NCBI RefSeq assembly: GCF_000002985.6
Contig: NC_003283.11
Coordinates: forward strand, 13,702,001-13,766,000
Source of the DNA: Caenorhabditis elegans
Taxonomy: Eukaryota; Nematoda; Chromadorea; Rhabditida; Rhabditidae
DNA: 64,000 nucleotides
Reading direction: 5' to 3'
A program made the position numbers and the translations under genes. How positions within the stretch are numbered: position 1 is the stretch's first letter; each line of letters starts with the position of its first letter. Shown here piece after piece: positions 34,152 through 46,350 of the stretch. The notes beneath the pieces are model-generated. The model saw nothing but the letters and a program-made list of their open reading frames with translations, ran no database searches and had not been told where the DNA came from.

Positions 34152-35091
34152 GGTCTGCAACAAAAAACTATTCTATGAACAAAAATGGGCTAAAAAAATG
34201 ATGACCGAACCTTGAACTATAACACAAACCGCTTACAATTCAAGTTCCGAAAGTCACGGTTATGCCTAGTTTTATAGGGAAATGCACCACGCCTACTTTC
34301 ATTTGTTTGACCTTATCAAATGTGGGCGTTGCTCTCGAAATGGTTATCAGACTAAACAATAAACAATGTGCGAAAACTTTTTTTGCTGTTTTATGATCGC
34401 TGTATTTGAGTTTTTGTCATCAATTGTGTCAGAAAATGGCATTTTCAAAATCGTAAGTTAGAATATGCCAATAATCAGTGAAAAAGATCATCCCTCAAAA
34501 TGTTCATTGTAATTTTTCCGAGGGACGGCAATGGACTCAAAGGATTAATGTTATTTTTAAATAATAATAGTTAGAACCACCCAAGATTCTGAATTCCTAC
34601 AAAAATGCACAACGAACATCTTCGAAAAAATTATGGACGTCCCATTAACTCATTCCCCCTGATTTGTTTACAAGCAGGCCTGGTTTTGCAGTTGTGTTAA
34701 TAAAACAAAAAGCTCAAATAGTTTTGAACTATTGGAAAATTTATTAAGCTCAAATATGAAAAGATGAATAAATTTATTTGAGCATTTTAGTTTTTCAAAA
34801 TACTGATATGAAAAAAAAACCAATTAAATTTGAAAAATCTGATCCGACAGGTGCGTTTCTATGAAAGCTGAAATGACTATATAAAATTAAAATTTTAATT
34901 AGTGTTTTGGTTCATTTTGAGATCAGAAAATCAAAATACCAAGCTTAAAAAAACTTGCATTACATACCCCCATGAAAGATTTTCAAATTATTAAATTCAA
35001 AATTAATGAATGTTCAAATATTTATTTAATAAAAAAAACATGAAAATCTTATCAAAAATTTATCTGACTTTAATTCACTCCAATGTCCATT
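34152..35091. other. Promoter region of copy 4 and spacer
   Basis: Contains the TATA/GATA block at 34270-34349 and then ~700 bp of AT-rich DNA without a recognisable gene. Confidence 0.5.
34270..34349 (-). promoter_or_regulatory. TATA box and paired GATA sites of CUB-like copy 4
   Basis: Minus-strand TGATAA at 34344-34349 and 34313-34318 flank a GAGAGCAACGCCC core, with CTATAAAA around 34270-34278, ~120 bp before the ATG. The layout is the same as in copy 2. Confidence 0.6.
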
Positions 35092-36471
35092 TCAGTTTTC
35101 ACCTTGAACGGTGAACGAGACACGTGCTTTGTAGGTATGGAAGGTAGTCATTGGAGCCGAAACAAGTTGTGGAAGTTGGTTGTTTCCAGCTCTGAAATGT
35201 TTAAATTTCAGAAGAAAATTCACAGTCTCCAACTTACTGGAATCTGAACTTTGGTGGAAGCTTCTGTGTTGGGGACAATTCTTGAACTTCCAGATAACCC
35301 TGTAATATTTCAAATTTTTAATAGATTTTCATCTTCAACCTACATTGTAACTCGTATCAAAATCCAAAGATTTGATATTGATACTGTTGCATCCATCGCA
35401 AATGATTGTGTACCATGCATCAGCATTATCATGGAAATTGTACATCAATCCAGAAATTTGATTGGCAGAGCTAACAACAAGAATTTTGTATTGGTCGTAC
35501 TTCTTCACCGCTGAAAATAGTTTAATGAATAGTTAAACTGAAATATAGTGACTTACCAGATGCATCATTGGAAATGAACAGCGAATCGGATGGAGTACGG
35601 TACAAGTTCAGGAGAGTAAGAGTGTTTGATGTGGAGAAAGCGGTGTAATCAGGTCCATGATAAAGATCAGTGTATCTACCCAAGTATTCGGAATTCATGA
35701 AATCATTTCCATCAAAGACAAATGTTTGGTACATTGTCTCATCATGGAATCCAGTTTCACGGGATCCGTATTTCAATGCAACCTAAAATTCAGAACGTTT
35801 GATCCAAAAATGTTTTGCCCCAGCTTTACATCAATTTCAAAAATTATAAAAACTATTTCGAAACAAAAACTGGATAAATTCTAAGTTAGCACTGTAGTTA
35901 CCTGATCGTTATTTGCTGCTCTGACAGTAGTGAACTTGTTGGCTTCGAGAGTAGTGTTGAAGAATGTTCCAGTTGCCTTGATCACTTGTTGATAATTTGA
36001 GACTGAAAACTTTATTTTCAAAAACTAATAGTCAATTCAAGAAACTCACTGTCAACATAAGTGTAAGTGGCGAAGAATTTAAGGCTTCCGGATTTTGACA
36101 CAACATTGTATGGAAGCGTCTTTCTGACAGCGTACTCAATCTTCTTTTCAGCTGGTGAAGTGATACTGTAACATTAAAATCATGAAACAGTTTCCAAAAT
36201 GTAGGGCTTACTAAAAGTCATCGAACTTGATTGAATCTCTTTTCGAAATATCGTAATCTGCAGTAGTCTCTATTTTCAAAGCAAATCCTTTCGGGATATC
36301 GAACTTAAAAGTACAGGTACTTCCTGCTGGAACCTGTACCATTGATGCAGCTCCAGGAGGGATTGATCCAGACATTCCATTGTTCTTACTGATGGTGTTC
36401 AATGGGCAACTGAACTGCGCAGCTACAAAAGTTGATGTAGCTAGAAGCAACACGACGGAACGGGATAACAT
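35092..36471 (-). CDS. Secreted CUB-like protein, compact form with fused first exons (copy 5)
   Basis: Seven exons: 36471-36212, 36165-36050, 36002-35902, 35782-35557, 35510-35344, 35299-35238, 35191-35092; 343 aa, phases consistent. Signal peptide MLSRSVVLLLATSTFVAAQ, then CPLNTISKNNGMSGSIPPGA, FDIPKGFALKIETTA, QTFVFDGNDF, SLFISNDAS, WYTIICDGCNSINIK, GYLEVQELSPTQKLP and a C-terminal FTVQGEN. Exon 1 (260 bp) corresponds to the first three exons of copy 4, so two introns have been lost. No C-terminal anchor. TATATAAA-type TATA box at 36561-36570 and a GATA site at 36603-36608. An acceptor just before the ATG again suggests trans-splicing. Sequence is closest to copy 4. Confidence 0.85.
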
Positions 36472-39388
36472 GACCTGAAAGAAAATGCTTGCAGTGAGAA
36501 TGATTGAAAGACTGAACCAAAAATGAAATGGTATGATTTCGAACTGTGTCCGTCGCTCCTTTTATATAAAAAAAAACCCCGCCCATATCCAGTGCTCAAA
36601 CATTATCAAAAATTTTATTTGAATTACCGTAATGTAACCGACTAAAATGATATCATCCAGGTCGATAACAGATGTACGTAATTCAGCGTAGGCTGCGAAT
36701 ACGTTCAGCCCACTTTTATCGGCATTAATTTGCGTTTGTGAGCGTTTTTTTGCGTTTTTTTTAAATGGTTTTGGGCTGGAAATTGTCATTTTCTGGAAGT
36801 TTAATTGTAAAGCTTCATCTGAAAATTATGAAACCAGCATGACTTGGATAATAAAGGTTTCTTTGAGGATTATGACTACAGGAAATGTACGACACAAGGG
36901 GCTCGTTGTGACAAAAATATATTTGACAAAAATTAGTATTGCAGTCCCTAAAAGTCCCGCGTTAACTTTTTTTGTTCAATCCCGCCTGACTAATTTTAAG
37001 ATTTAAACAATATTTTCTTCCCATTTTGCAACAATTTTTCCCAGACGTTTATATAAGATTGAAGTTACTGAACCATTGGTTACAACGAAAGTAGAAAAAT
37101 GATTTGAAAATTAGTTGCACACTTTCTTTTAGTATTGCAAGCGGGATACCTCTGAAAAATAGTATTGCAGTCATACTAATAGAAGAAATACGGTAACGAG
37201 GGTTACCTTGAAATACAACACGAGGACCTGATCTTCCAAAATTGCTTACTGTAAGCAGCGCATTAGGTTAGTTTCCAACTTCGAAGAAAATTACCAATAA
37301 TAAAAATATAAAGCTATACAGTTTTTAATAACATGTGGTCGTTTTATCCGGTTTTAAAAATCCAAATAGAACCTTTTCAAGTTGAAAAAAAAAGAATCGT
37401 CAATTTATTTGATTTTTCTCGAAAACATTAGCTAGGAAACATTAGCTAAGTAACTTTAGGTCAAGTTTTCATTGAAAAAATGTATCAACAAAATACATTG
37501 AAATCAGTTCAGGGTGAAACAATTTTATTGGTTTTGCCTTTTTTTTAGAGCAGAGCTTGAGCTGCCAAGAATGCATCTTCAAATCGTTGATCAGCTTTTT
37601 TACAGCGGAAACAGGTACAACCTACCAAGTGATTTTGTGATTTTCATAAGGATCCAGCCATTCTATTTCCGTTGAAAATTTTGTTCTTCGTAATCTAAAA
37701 ATCATGTTAATTTACATTAACGGCTTTTCCCTATCAGATTTGCAATTATTTTTTGTTCTTTTTTAACAGCTTATATCTAGGTTATCTTTGGTTCTTTCCA
37801 AGAATATGAACTGACAAAGTACGTGCAAAATATTTGAAAAATTGTTTTTTCTATATTTTAATAGTGGAATATATTTTGATAAAACTGAAGACAAGACATA
37901 CATATTAAAGTAAAGAAATGGAGATGCAAATCTAATATTTATAATACGGTATATCTTTTTCATCTTCAATATTTTGTTCTCTCGCAGTCTCCCATCACAG
38001 AAATCAATTTATCAATATTCTAAAATTTTAATCGCATACTCCTACAGTTTCCCGTTATCTCGACTCCACAGTATCTTCAATGACGCCCACTACAAACTAC
38101 AGAAGGCATACAAACTTCAATGTGGAGCGAACAACGAAACGACAAAACCATATCATATGCGTGGGAAGTTGTTACAGATAAGTTCGTATTTTACACAACC
38201 TTTGATTTTTCAGATTTTTTGTCAGCATTTGTCTATTATCTTTCCTCAATATTTGTACAAACTGGGATATGATGTGACATTTATTTGACTTTTTTTTATT
38301 GATGATCATTTGAACTTTTGAATTTCTGAGTTGTACTCATATTTTGCCAATTTTGACTTGTTATACCAAGTCTGTAATAATTTTCCTGATTTGTAAAACG
38401 ATTTTATAATGCAAATTTTGAATTCCTAAAAATAGGGAACAAATGAAGGGGTCCAAAACTAATAGAGAGTGCAAAACTAATTTTCGATGAGTGATTTTAG
38501 ATGCAAAACTAATAGAGGCGCCTTACTAATAGAGAATATACGGTATATAACTGTAAACTGTATGTAAAAAGTGATTTTTTTTCTTAAACTTTACTGAAAT
38601 TACACGGAACTTTACCGGAAAGAAAACGGTATGCAGAAAATTTTTGTAAAATCTTGAATTGAATATCATTTTCGACATTTTAAAGTGGAGTAGCGCCAGT
38701 GGGAATTTTGTCCAAATGCACTTATGATGATCCAAAACAAGCAAATATCGTAATAAAACACTCCAAAAAAGTTTAGATTTTTCATAATTTCCGGTCAAAG
38801 TTTTGGCAAATTGCCAAAATTTAAAAAAAAACATGAGCTTTTCAGTAAATTTAAAGAAATGTCGCATGTTTTGACCCCTACAATGTTTTAATACAATAAG
38901 TTTAAACAAAATTATAACATAAAAAATGTTAAAAAAATTTTAAATTATGAGTGGCAAAAATTATGAGTGGCAAAAACTGAGTAATTGCCACTTTTTGACA
39001 GTGAATAAAAAACTTTAAAAATTTTTTTTTGAAAAGTTTTATCATGATATTTGGTCATTTTGGGACCATATAAGTGGTTTTTAACAATTTCCCCACTGGC
39101 GCTACTCCACCTTTAACCACTGTTTTAGCGATTTTACAAATCTTTCAAAGCACAAAAGGTCATAATAACACTTCCTAATAAAAAAATTGGATAACAAATA
39201 GTGAAATGTAAAAAATTAAAAAATCAAACTACCTTGTGGTGTCTGGCTAGAACAAAATTGTTACAAACTTTGTTCATCTGTGTTTGTTTTTGTAATCTGT
39301 CTAGAAAAAGAGGTTTAGAACTGTTTTTAGTAGCAAAATAATTTATTTAAAAAATAATAATAAAACGATAAATAACATATGAAAACAA
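36472..39388. other. 2.9-kb spacer rich in dispersed repeats
   Basis: The proximal part is the promoter of CUB-like copy 5. Repeat material at ~36930-37195 and ~38440-38540 shares the words ACTAATAGA and TACGGTA, and a foldback element sits at 38683-39118. Short open frames (e.g. 37974-38288 and 38526-38909) have no protein-like features. Confidence 0.55.
38683..39118. repeat. Foldback MITE, TIR contains GTGGAGTAGCGCCAGTGG
   Basis: The left arm begins TTTTAAAGTGGAGTAGCGCC (~38680) and the right arm ends GGCGCTACTCCACCTTTAA (~39118). Inside both arms are matching segments around GATCCAAAAC/TTTTGGGACC and ATATTTGGTCA/ATATCG. A truncated relative occupies ~23540-23780, ending GCGCTACTCCTCCTTTAA. 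Non-coding. Confidence 0.7.
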
Positions 39389-42300
39389 TTAGAAAACATT
39401 GACAATTGTCAAAAAGATAGCAGGCAGAATTCCGATTGAAAATGAAGATTTGGACATCTCAAATTGAAGTCGAACATCAGCTGCAACTGTTGCACTTAGG
39501 CCAATTTTCAGATAGTTTCCATTTTAAGAAACTTTTCCCGTTGAACTTTGATCACGCGGGTACCTAGAAAATTTTTTTTATGCGTATAAAATAGCTTAAA
39601 ACCTACATATTATTCAAAGTTGGGTTGCCGGTAGTAGGACCGATTATCAAAGTCATCTTATCGCTACTCGCGGGGAAACTCATTTTATTTATTGTAACCG
39701 CAAAGTTATACATCTGTGAATCATCTCGAATCTCGTAGCTGAAACTGTTCGGAGTCGACATCCACAAGTTTGGTGAGAAAATCATTCCTTTCCGGCCATC
39801 GTATGCTTTCTTCCATTGAGTATCATCATTTACATTGTTGAACATGAATCCAACTCGAGCCAGGTACACGTTGAGTGTGATGATGTTAGATGGCATCATT
39901 TGTGGGAAATACTTATCCGTGACAGTCATCATACTGAAAATGGTATTCAGCTGTAAAAACTCTATCACTTCGTCTCACGCAAAATGAACAGATTTTTGCG
40001 AATAAATAATAAGTAAGTAAGTAAGTTCAGAAATTTTTAATTTACTTTATCGTATTTTGAGGTGCAATACGGTCAGAGGTAATACAATTGAAAATCATTC
40101 CTATGACCAAATGACCAAATATCATAATAAATCATTTCAAATTTCAAACAATTTAGCAGAAATCTCTTTGAAACAATTCATTATGATATTTGAATTTTTT
40201 TGAATTTCTTTTAAAATATTTTAATTCGATTTCGAAACCGTAAGGTCATACTTCGTCTTAAATAAAATTTCAACCACCGAATAGACTTCCCACAATATAG
40301 AGATTGGACCAAGTTTTTGGACCCCTTTTGTAAACTACTTGAGCAGGTGTGTCCGGTTAAAGTCCGGTCAAAGAATAAATCGTACGTGTGAGAAATAAAA
40401 ACTAACTAACGGTTTAATACCATGTAACGACAATTAAACATTTTTGTACAAATTACTAGAAACAAAGGCTAAAAACCATACTTTTTTCTGATCCATTTAG
40501 AAGAAACGCATGTGGTTTTACTGACTGATTTATGAAATCTCTTTTTGAATTAAGATTCAGTATCTGAGACTGATTTGTGAAATTACGCCTTCTACAAGTT
40601 TTGCATAATTACTCAAAAATTGACATTTGTATGGTCAATGTATATGCCAATTTAGCAAAACTGACTCATATTTGATTAATTTCTCTTTTTTATGAGTTGG
40701 TGTCATCCCTTGGAATGTGACATATGCACGGTTGGAAACCGGCGTCATACTGTCAAAACGGAGTTGTGTGTAGTAAAATGTTGAGCAATCGACGCAGATA
40801 AATGTATAGAGACCACCGTTTGTAGCCAGAGAAGTCATATTTCCAGATGCGGTTGTTCCTTTCGATGTCATTAAAACTGTGTATTTATCATAGCCTTGAA
40901 CAGTGGATGCATCGTTTCCAAGAGCGTACGAGTTTGATTTTGTGCCGCCGTAAAAATTGACGATTGTCACTGATCTTCCAGAAGAAACAGTGATTTTTCC
41001 TCCAATGGTATCCAGATTTCCAATCATTGTCGCATTATTAATATTATCACCATCGTATACATAATAATACGCAAGTAGCTTGTCTTCGTTCACTCCAACT
41101 CGCATGGCATATGACAGAACAACCTGAACACATTAGGGTTGTACATAATATTTTGCAAATCACTAAACCTTCTCATTGGGGTTGTCACTCGTAATTGTAT
41201 AATATGAAATTCCTGTGACAAGGCTTAATGGAAAATATTCTCCAGTTTTCTTGATTGTTTGCTTGTATGCTTCCACTGAAAATAAAAAAATTGAAAAAAG
41301 AATACTTGATTTGTATTCATACTTTCGTTTTAAGTTATAAAAACAAGACCATTGAACATGTATTTTAATCAAAATTAAAAAGATAAATCGTTGTTTTGAA
41401 ATTTCCGGATGTTTCTTCATTTTTGTTGCATTCAGGAATATTGTATACATTTTATTACACTTTTGAAAGTGAACAAATATTATAATAAAGCTTTTCAAAA
41501 AAGTGTTTTGAAAACTTCAAAAGTCCAAAAGTGACAATTGTTAGGGTTTTGCCAGTTTTTGAGAAATCTAAAGCACTGGCACATGTTGGAATCCTTACAA
41601 TCCCTTTGAGTGTTAATATTTCAATCATAAGTTGACAATAAAATTCGAAGGCAACATTTTTTGATCGACGACGTTCAAAAAGTGGTGAAAACTAAGGGTT
41701 TTCCCATATTCATCATCATTTAAACTTTAGAATTAAAACAAATTTTCTTAAAATTTCCTTAAAACAAATTTCCATTTCCATTGCAGTGCCATAGGAGTGT
41801 TATAAAGCAATTCTCCACTAATGCTACCCACCTGTGTGTTTATGAAAAGTTTGAAACGGGAAATTCGAGTTAGAAAAATAAAACATGCTATTTTATGCAT
41901 CCAAACATATTTTTCTGGAGATCACTGGGTTACTGTGTAATTAAACATTTAAAACATTTCAAACTTACGAGATTTGTACAAATATGTTAGCATGAATGAG
42001 CTTTTACCAGACACTCCAACAACATTTACTCTCGCAATTGTAGGTGAAACATACAACTCAACGTTAGTAATGTTTCCAGTGTGAATTATGCTGAATAATT
42101 ATTCGAGTAAGTTTTAATTTGAAAATATAAAAACGAACTACATCCCTGCACCAGTGTTGTCATAGATGTACACTTGGTCGTTATCTGATTGAAAATCAAC
42201 TGAGAATGTCAAAGAAAGTGCATAATTAGCAGGAATGTTGAACTGAAAATCATAATTAAAGGTGGAATATCGCCTTTTTGTGCTCATAGACGATTAAGAT

Positions 42301-42878
42301 AAGGAAAAAGTGATATCAGTTTGATTTTTGTTCAGTTGTACATAAAGAAATATTTCACGTAAGCGGAGTGCTGTCCAAGAAATATAATAGAATATCACGT
42401 ACGAAAATGATGAGTTTTTGGAGAAGCTATAATGGAAAATAAGGTTTCATTTATTTTGGAGATCGACCTCAAAAAATTTGCTCCAAATGATTATTTACTT
42501 TCGGGATCTGTTTGGATTTATAGAACATCCCGAATCTATCAAATATTGTCTTTTTTTACAAATAAACTGAAATTAGTACAAAAAAGCCTAGTTTCAAATG
42601 AGTCTTATTTTCAAAAAAAACGGTTGAATGCAAATAAAATCTTGAAAATTACCACAATCATGACAAGATACTATAAAGCATGTTCAGGCAAAAATTAAGG
42701 CAACGTTTTTTCATTATTAAAAAGTTTTTTTTTTTAATTTTTGTGTCAAGCTTCCTTACTATATCACAAATATGTATGAAGCATTTTTCAAAGCCAAAAA
42801 ACTTTTAAAAAACTCACTAAATGCCACCCCATGTGCGGAACAAACCAAGAAAGCCAATTGCAATACAAGTTTGAGCAT
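39389..42878 (-). pseudogene. CUB-like gene with lost exon 2 and premature stop (copy 6)
   Basis: Recognisable exons: 42878-42818 (signal peptide MLKLVLQLAFLVCSAHG), 42242-42142, 42090-41969, 41275-41169, 41123-40666, 39933-39607, 39563-39389. The ~105-bp exon that carries the first Cys and the 'GxIPxGA' strand in every other copy is not found in 42243-42817, and exon 1 cannot be joined to 42242 in phase. In the last exon a TAA at 39524-39526 replaces a Ser codon present in copy 7 and would remove the last ~45 residues, including the hydrophobic tail (IFLTIVNVF). The rest is well preserved (YYYVYDGDN, YALGNDAS, YTFICVDCSTFYY, FQGMTPTHKK, AYDGRKGMIFSPNLW). It may be a pseudogene, or a gene with a replaced 5' exon that makes an anchorless product. 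Confidence 0.6.
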
Positions 42879-43789
42879 TTTGAACAAACTGAATTTTTTA
42901 ATATCTGATATAATTAGAATGGAAAAATTTTAGTCGGGAATCCAACCATCGAAGATAAGAAAAAATAACCCAAAATCACAATAAAAAGCACACAACAAGA
43001 AGGGAAAACTGTGCCATCTATTTATATATTTTTCAAACGACAAAAGAGACGAAAGGCATGGAGCAGAACAAGCTGATAAGGAAACACGGAAGACTCAAAA
43101 GTTCAAAGCAATGTGGGTTGGTTGAGTCAGAATTTTTGTCAATATTACACAATATGTCGAAGAAATATTAAACATAAACCCGAAAATTCGCTATCTGATA
43201 TCATCAATTGAAATTTTAATGCATACTGAAATTGAAATCGGAGATTAGGAACTTAACTTTTGAATAATGAATCATAATTTGACACGCATTAAATTTTGTA
43301 TTTTGATTTTGTGAGTAAAGCCTTTTAAATAAAACTTCAAGTCTGGCACATAACTGGTAGGTGATGGGTTATGTTTTGTGATACTTTCTACTTTTCAAAT
43401 CAAATTAAAATAGTCTTCACGGTCAATCGCGCGTATTTGTTTTTCAGATAAAAAGTTGCAGGCACACAATTGCCTATGCGTGCCTCGTATATATGTACGA
43501 TATAGGCATACTAGGAGTTTTTCAGAGGAATTGAACTTTTCCCCATGTTCTTCATCAGATTTTGTTCATTTTTTTGGTAGTAAGACTGTTCCATGTGTGA
43601 TTCTGGTAACAAATAGAGGATTTTCATTACACACACACGATCTGCAAATTTCATGAAAAAAACACACACATTTTCTAAATAATCGAGATAGCAGAAGTCA
43701 TTAAAAACGTTTATTATGATGCCATATAAAGAAAAGAACAGAAGCAATCAAGAAATATCCGACATGTTTCCATTGATAAGATGAATAAC
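42879..43789. other. Promoter region of copy 6 and spacer
   Basis: TATA-like TTTATATATT at 43021-43030 and TGATAA at 43074-43079 lie ~145-200 bp upstream of the copy 6 ATG. A TGCCTA-containing dispersed repeat is present near 43465-43510. No gene was seen. Confidence 0.5.
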
Positions 43790-46350
43790 TTAAAATACTC
43801 TCAATAATGTAACAAACAAAGTGATAAAGATGCCGATTGAAGTTGCAGAATTATATTTCTTGAATTCAAATGCAACTCGAACTTCGGTGTTGGAACTAGC
43901 GGTGAGTCCTACTTTCATGTAATTTCCATTTGAAGAGACTGATCCAGTGGAACTTTTATCACGTGGGTATCTGAAAAAATCTTAATACAAAAATGTTCTA
44001 CAAAATATTTATTCAACTCACTGGTTGTTGATAGCTGGATTTCCAGTTCCTGAACCAATTTGAAGTGTCATTTGGTCATTCGAACTGAATTTCATTCTTT
44101 CAAAGTCAACTTTGTAGGTGAATAGTTGAGTGTCATTTCGGAAGTCATAGTTCAAATTGTTTGGATTTGCATTTGGATTCCATAGACTCGGAGAAATAAT
44201 GTATCCTTTACGTCCGTCGTATGGTCTCTGCCACGTGGCTTCATCATTTCCAGTATTAACATCAAATTTAATTGTTGCCAAGTGAATGTTGATCGTGAAC
44301 ATATTAGTCGGAATAACTTGTGGCATTTGGCTTGATGTGTATGTTTGAGCACTGAAATTCAGAAATGCCAAAGTTAATAATTAAAGTTTTGTGGCGCTTG
44401 TCCACGAAGAGCTCAACGAATTTGATACAGTTTTTTGTGAACTCACTCATATTGAATCAACGTTTCTTTTTTATGAGTTGGTGATTGCCCTTGGAAATTG
44501 ACCCATCCATTGGAAAAAGTCGCAAATTGCAATTCTGTGAAATAGAACTGATTGCAATCAAGGCACAGAAAAGTATATCCGCCCACATTTCCGGACAGAT
44601 CACCCATATTTCCATAAGTTTTTCTTCCGGAGTTTGAAACGATAAAGCTATATTTACTGTATCCAATCATTGTAGTTGCGTCATTTCCAATAACGTATGA
44701 CGTGGATTTTGTACCGTAGAAATTGACAAGTGTCAGTGATGTGGATGACGATTTGATATCAGATTTAGGCGAACCAATGTCAGCAAGAGTTCCAATCATT
44801 TTAGCAGTGGTAAGGTTGTCCCCGTCGTACACAAAGATTTGATCAAGAGCATTATCTTCAGCATCCGATGTTTTTTTGCCATGTGCTACCCTAACCTGTA
44901 AAGAAAATTAAATTCTATAAATATAAGAAATGCGTATTACTTAAAAATTCGCAATACTGCTACACAACAAAGCATTAACCAAAAATTATAGTTTATACTC
45001 TGATTCAAGATTGAATTTTTTGAAGCGTGGCAGCTTGATTTATCAATCAAAAGAGAAAGTTCTTTTTTCTTGGTTTAAAACCATTTTTACGTTGTTGCAC
45101 ATGAATTATACTACAAAATATTTATAAAACTCATGAGGCTTAACTGACTTTAGAAATATCGAGGTATATTTTGTGTATGAAAACGCTAGGTAAGGCTTGA
45201 ATGCGGAGTTTGCCGAAAAGTTACCAGCAACTCCTCAAAGCACACAGTTTCTGAAGTGTTAAAATTTTCTGAAGCTTCTAACTAACCTTGTCATTTGGTG
45301 ATGAGTTGAATGTGAAGTAGGTATTTCCGGTCAACTGAGATAAATCAAAATAATCTCCTGTTGTTTTCTTTACTTGAGTGAACCCGATCACTGAAACAAA
45401 GTGATGATTACACATTTTTAAAATTGTACAATATTTAAAATTTAAATTTTTTGTTGAGAATTCTATGCTAAAACTTACATTGGTTAAATCGATAAGTGAC
45501 CATGAACTTGCTGTTACCAGTTGTTCCTTTGATTTTAATTGTAGCAATTGTAGCAGCTAGCCATACAGGAATAGTTGTATCATTTGTTGTAGGGCGTACT
45601 CTGTAATCTTTTTTTTCAAATTTTTTTCTGGCTTTCCACATACTCTCTCTGTTGATTATTGTTGTCAATTAACAAAATATGATCATCTGCTTGAAGAGGA
45701 CCCACAGACAATTGAAGGAAAAGTGCATATCCGTTGGGAATGTCAAACTGAAAATAATGTTTTCTGTGTTTCGATGTGAAATCTCGAAAATTACATTAAT
45801 TGTGCAGTCTGTGCCTTTTGGTATTACAACTGAACTTGTGGCTCCTTCAGGAATATTACCATTTTGTCTAACCGAGGTGATATTGTTAGCGGGACAATCT
45901 GAAGTTGTAAAATTGTATGTTTTAAACATGTCTATAAAATTGTTAAGTGTTTTTTATCTTTTGAGGTACACTGTGGTATCGAAACTGTCTATGTTCGTGA
46001 CACCATGGAAAAGATACAAAATGCCTTTAGAATTTTGGAAGTTGTCTTAAATGGTAGGTAGGAAATTTTTCACTCGTGCCTGCTTACCTTCGTTTCATTA
46101 AAATTAATTTACGCAATTCATGGAATACAATTTATTGAAAAAGTTTAAAAAAAAGAAGAAATAACATTTACTTTTGCAAAATAATTTTTTGAAAACCATA
46201 TTTATCTATATAATTTCTTTAATTTAATGAATAAGAATTTTTTTTCTAAAATCCCAAATAAATTTAAATTCTAAACTCACTAAAATCAACAGCTTCAGAC
46301 AATCCAAAAAAGAACAATAAAAACACTGGAACCCGCATTGTGAAGACCAT
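43790..46350 (-). CDS. CUB-like protein with GPI-type tail (copy 7)
   Basis: Eight exons: 46350-46281, 45898-45795, 45747-45644, 45600-45479, 45390-45287, 44895-44447, 44351-44022, 43970-43790; 487 aa in consistent phase. Signal peptide MVFTMRVPVFLLFFFGLSEA; CPANNITSVRQNGNIPEGA; FDIPNGYALFLQLSV; QIFVYDGDNLTTA; YVIGNDAT; YTFLCLDCNQFYFTEL; FQGQSPTHKKETL; PYDGRKGYIISPSLWNP; IQIGSGTGNP-like strand; and a hydrophobic end (IGIFITLFVTLLRVF), as for GPI attachment. It is the functional sister of copy 6, sharing the fused 449-458-bp central exon not seen in copies 2, 4 and 5. A TATA box (46458-46468) and CTGATAAGG (TGATAA at 46496-46501) lie upstream. An acceptor immediately precedes the ATG. Confidence 0.84.

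Noticed and set aside
42243-42817. Candidate exon 2 for CUB-like copy 6
   Set aside because: Every minus-strand acceptor tested leads into stops, and none encodes the Cys/'IPxGA' pattern of the family.
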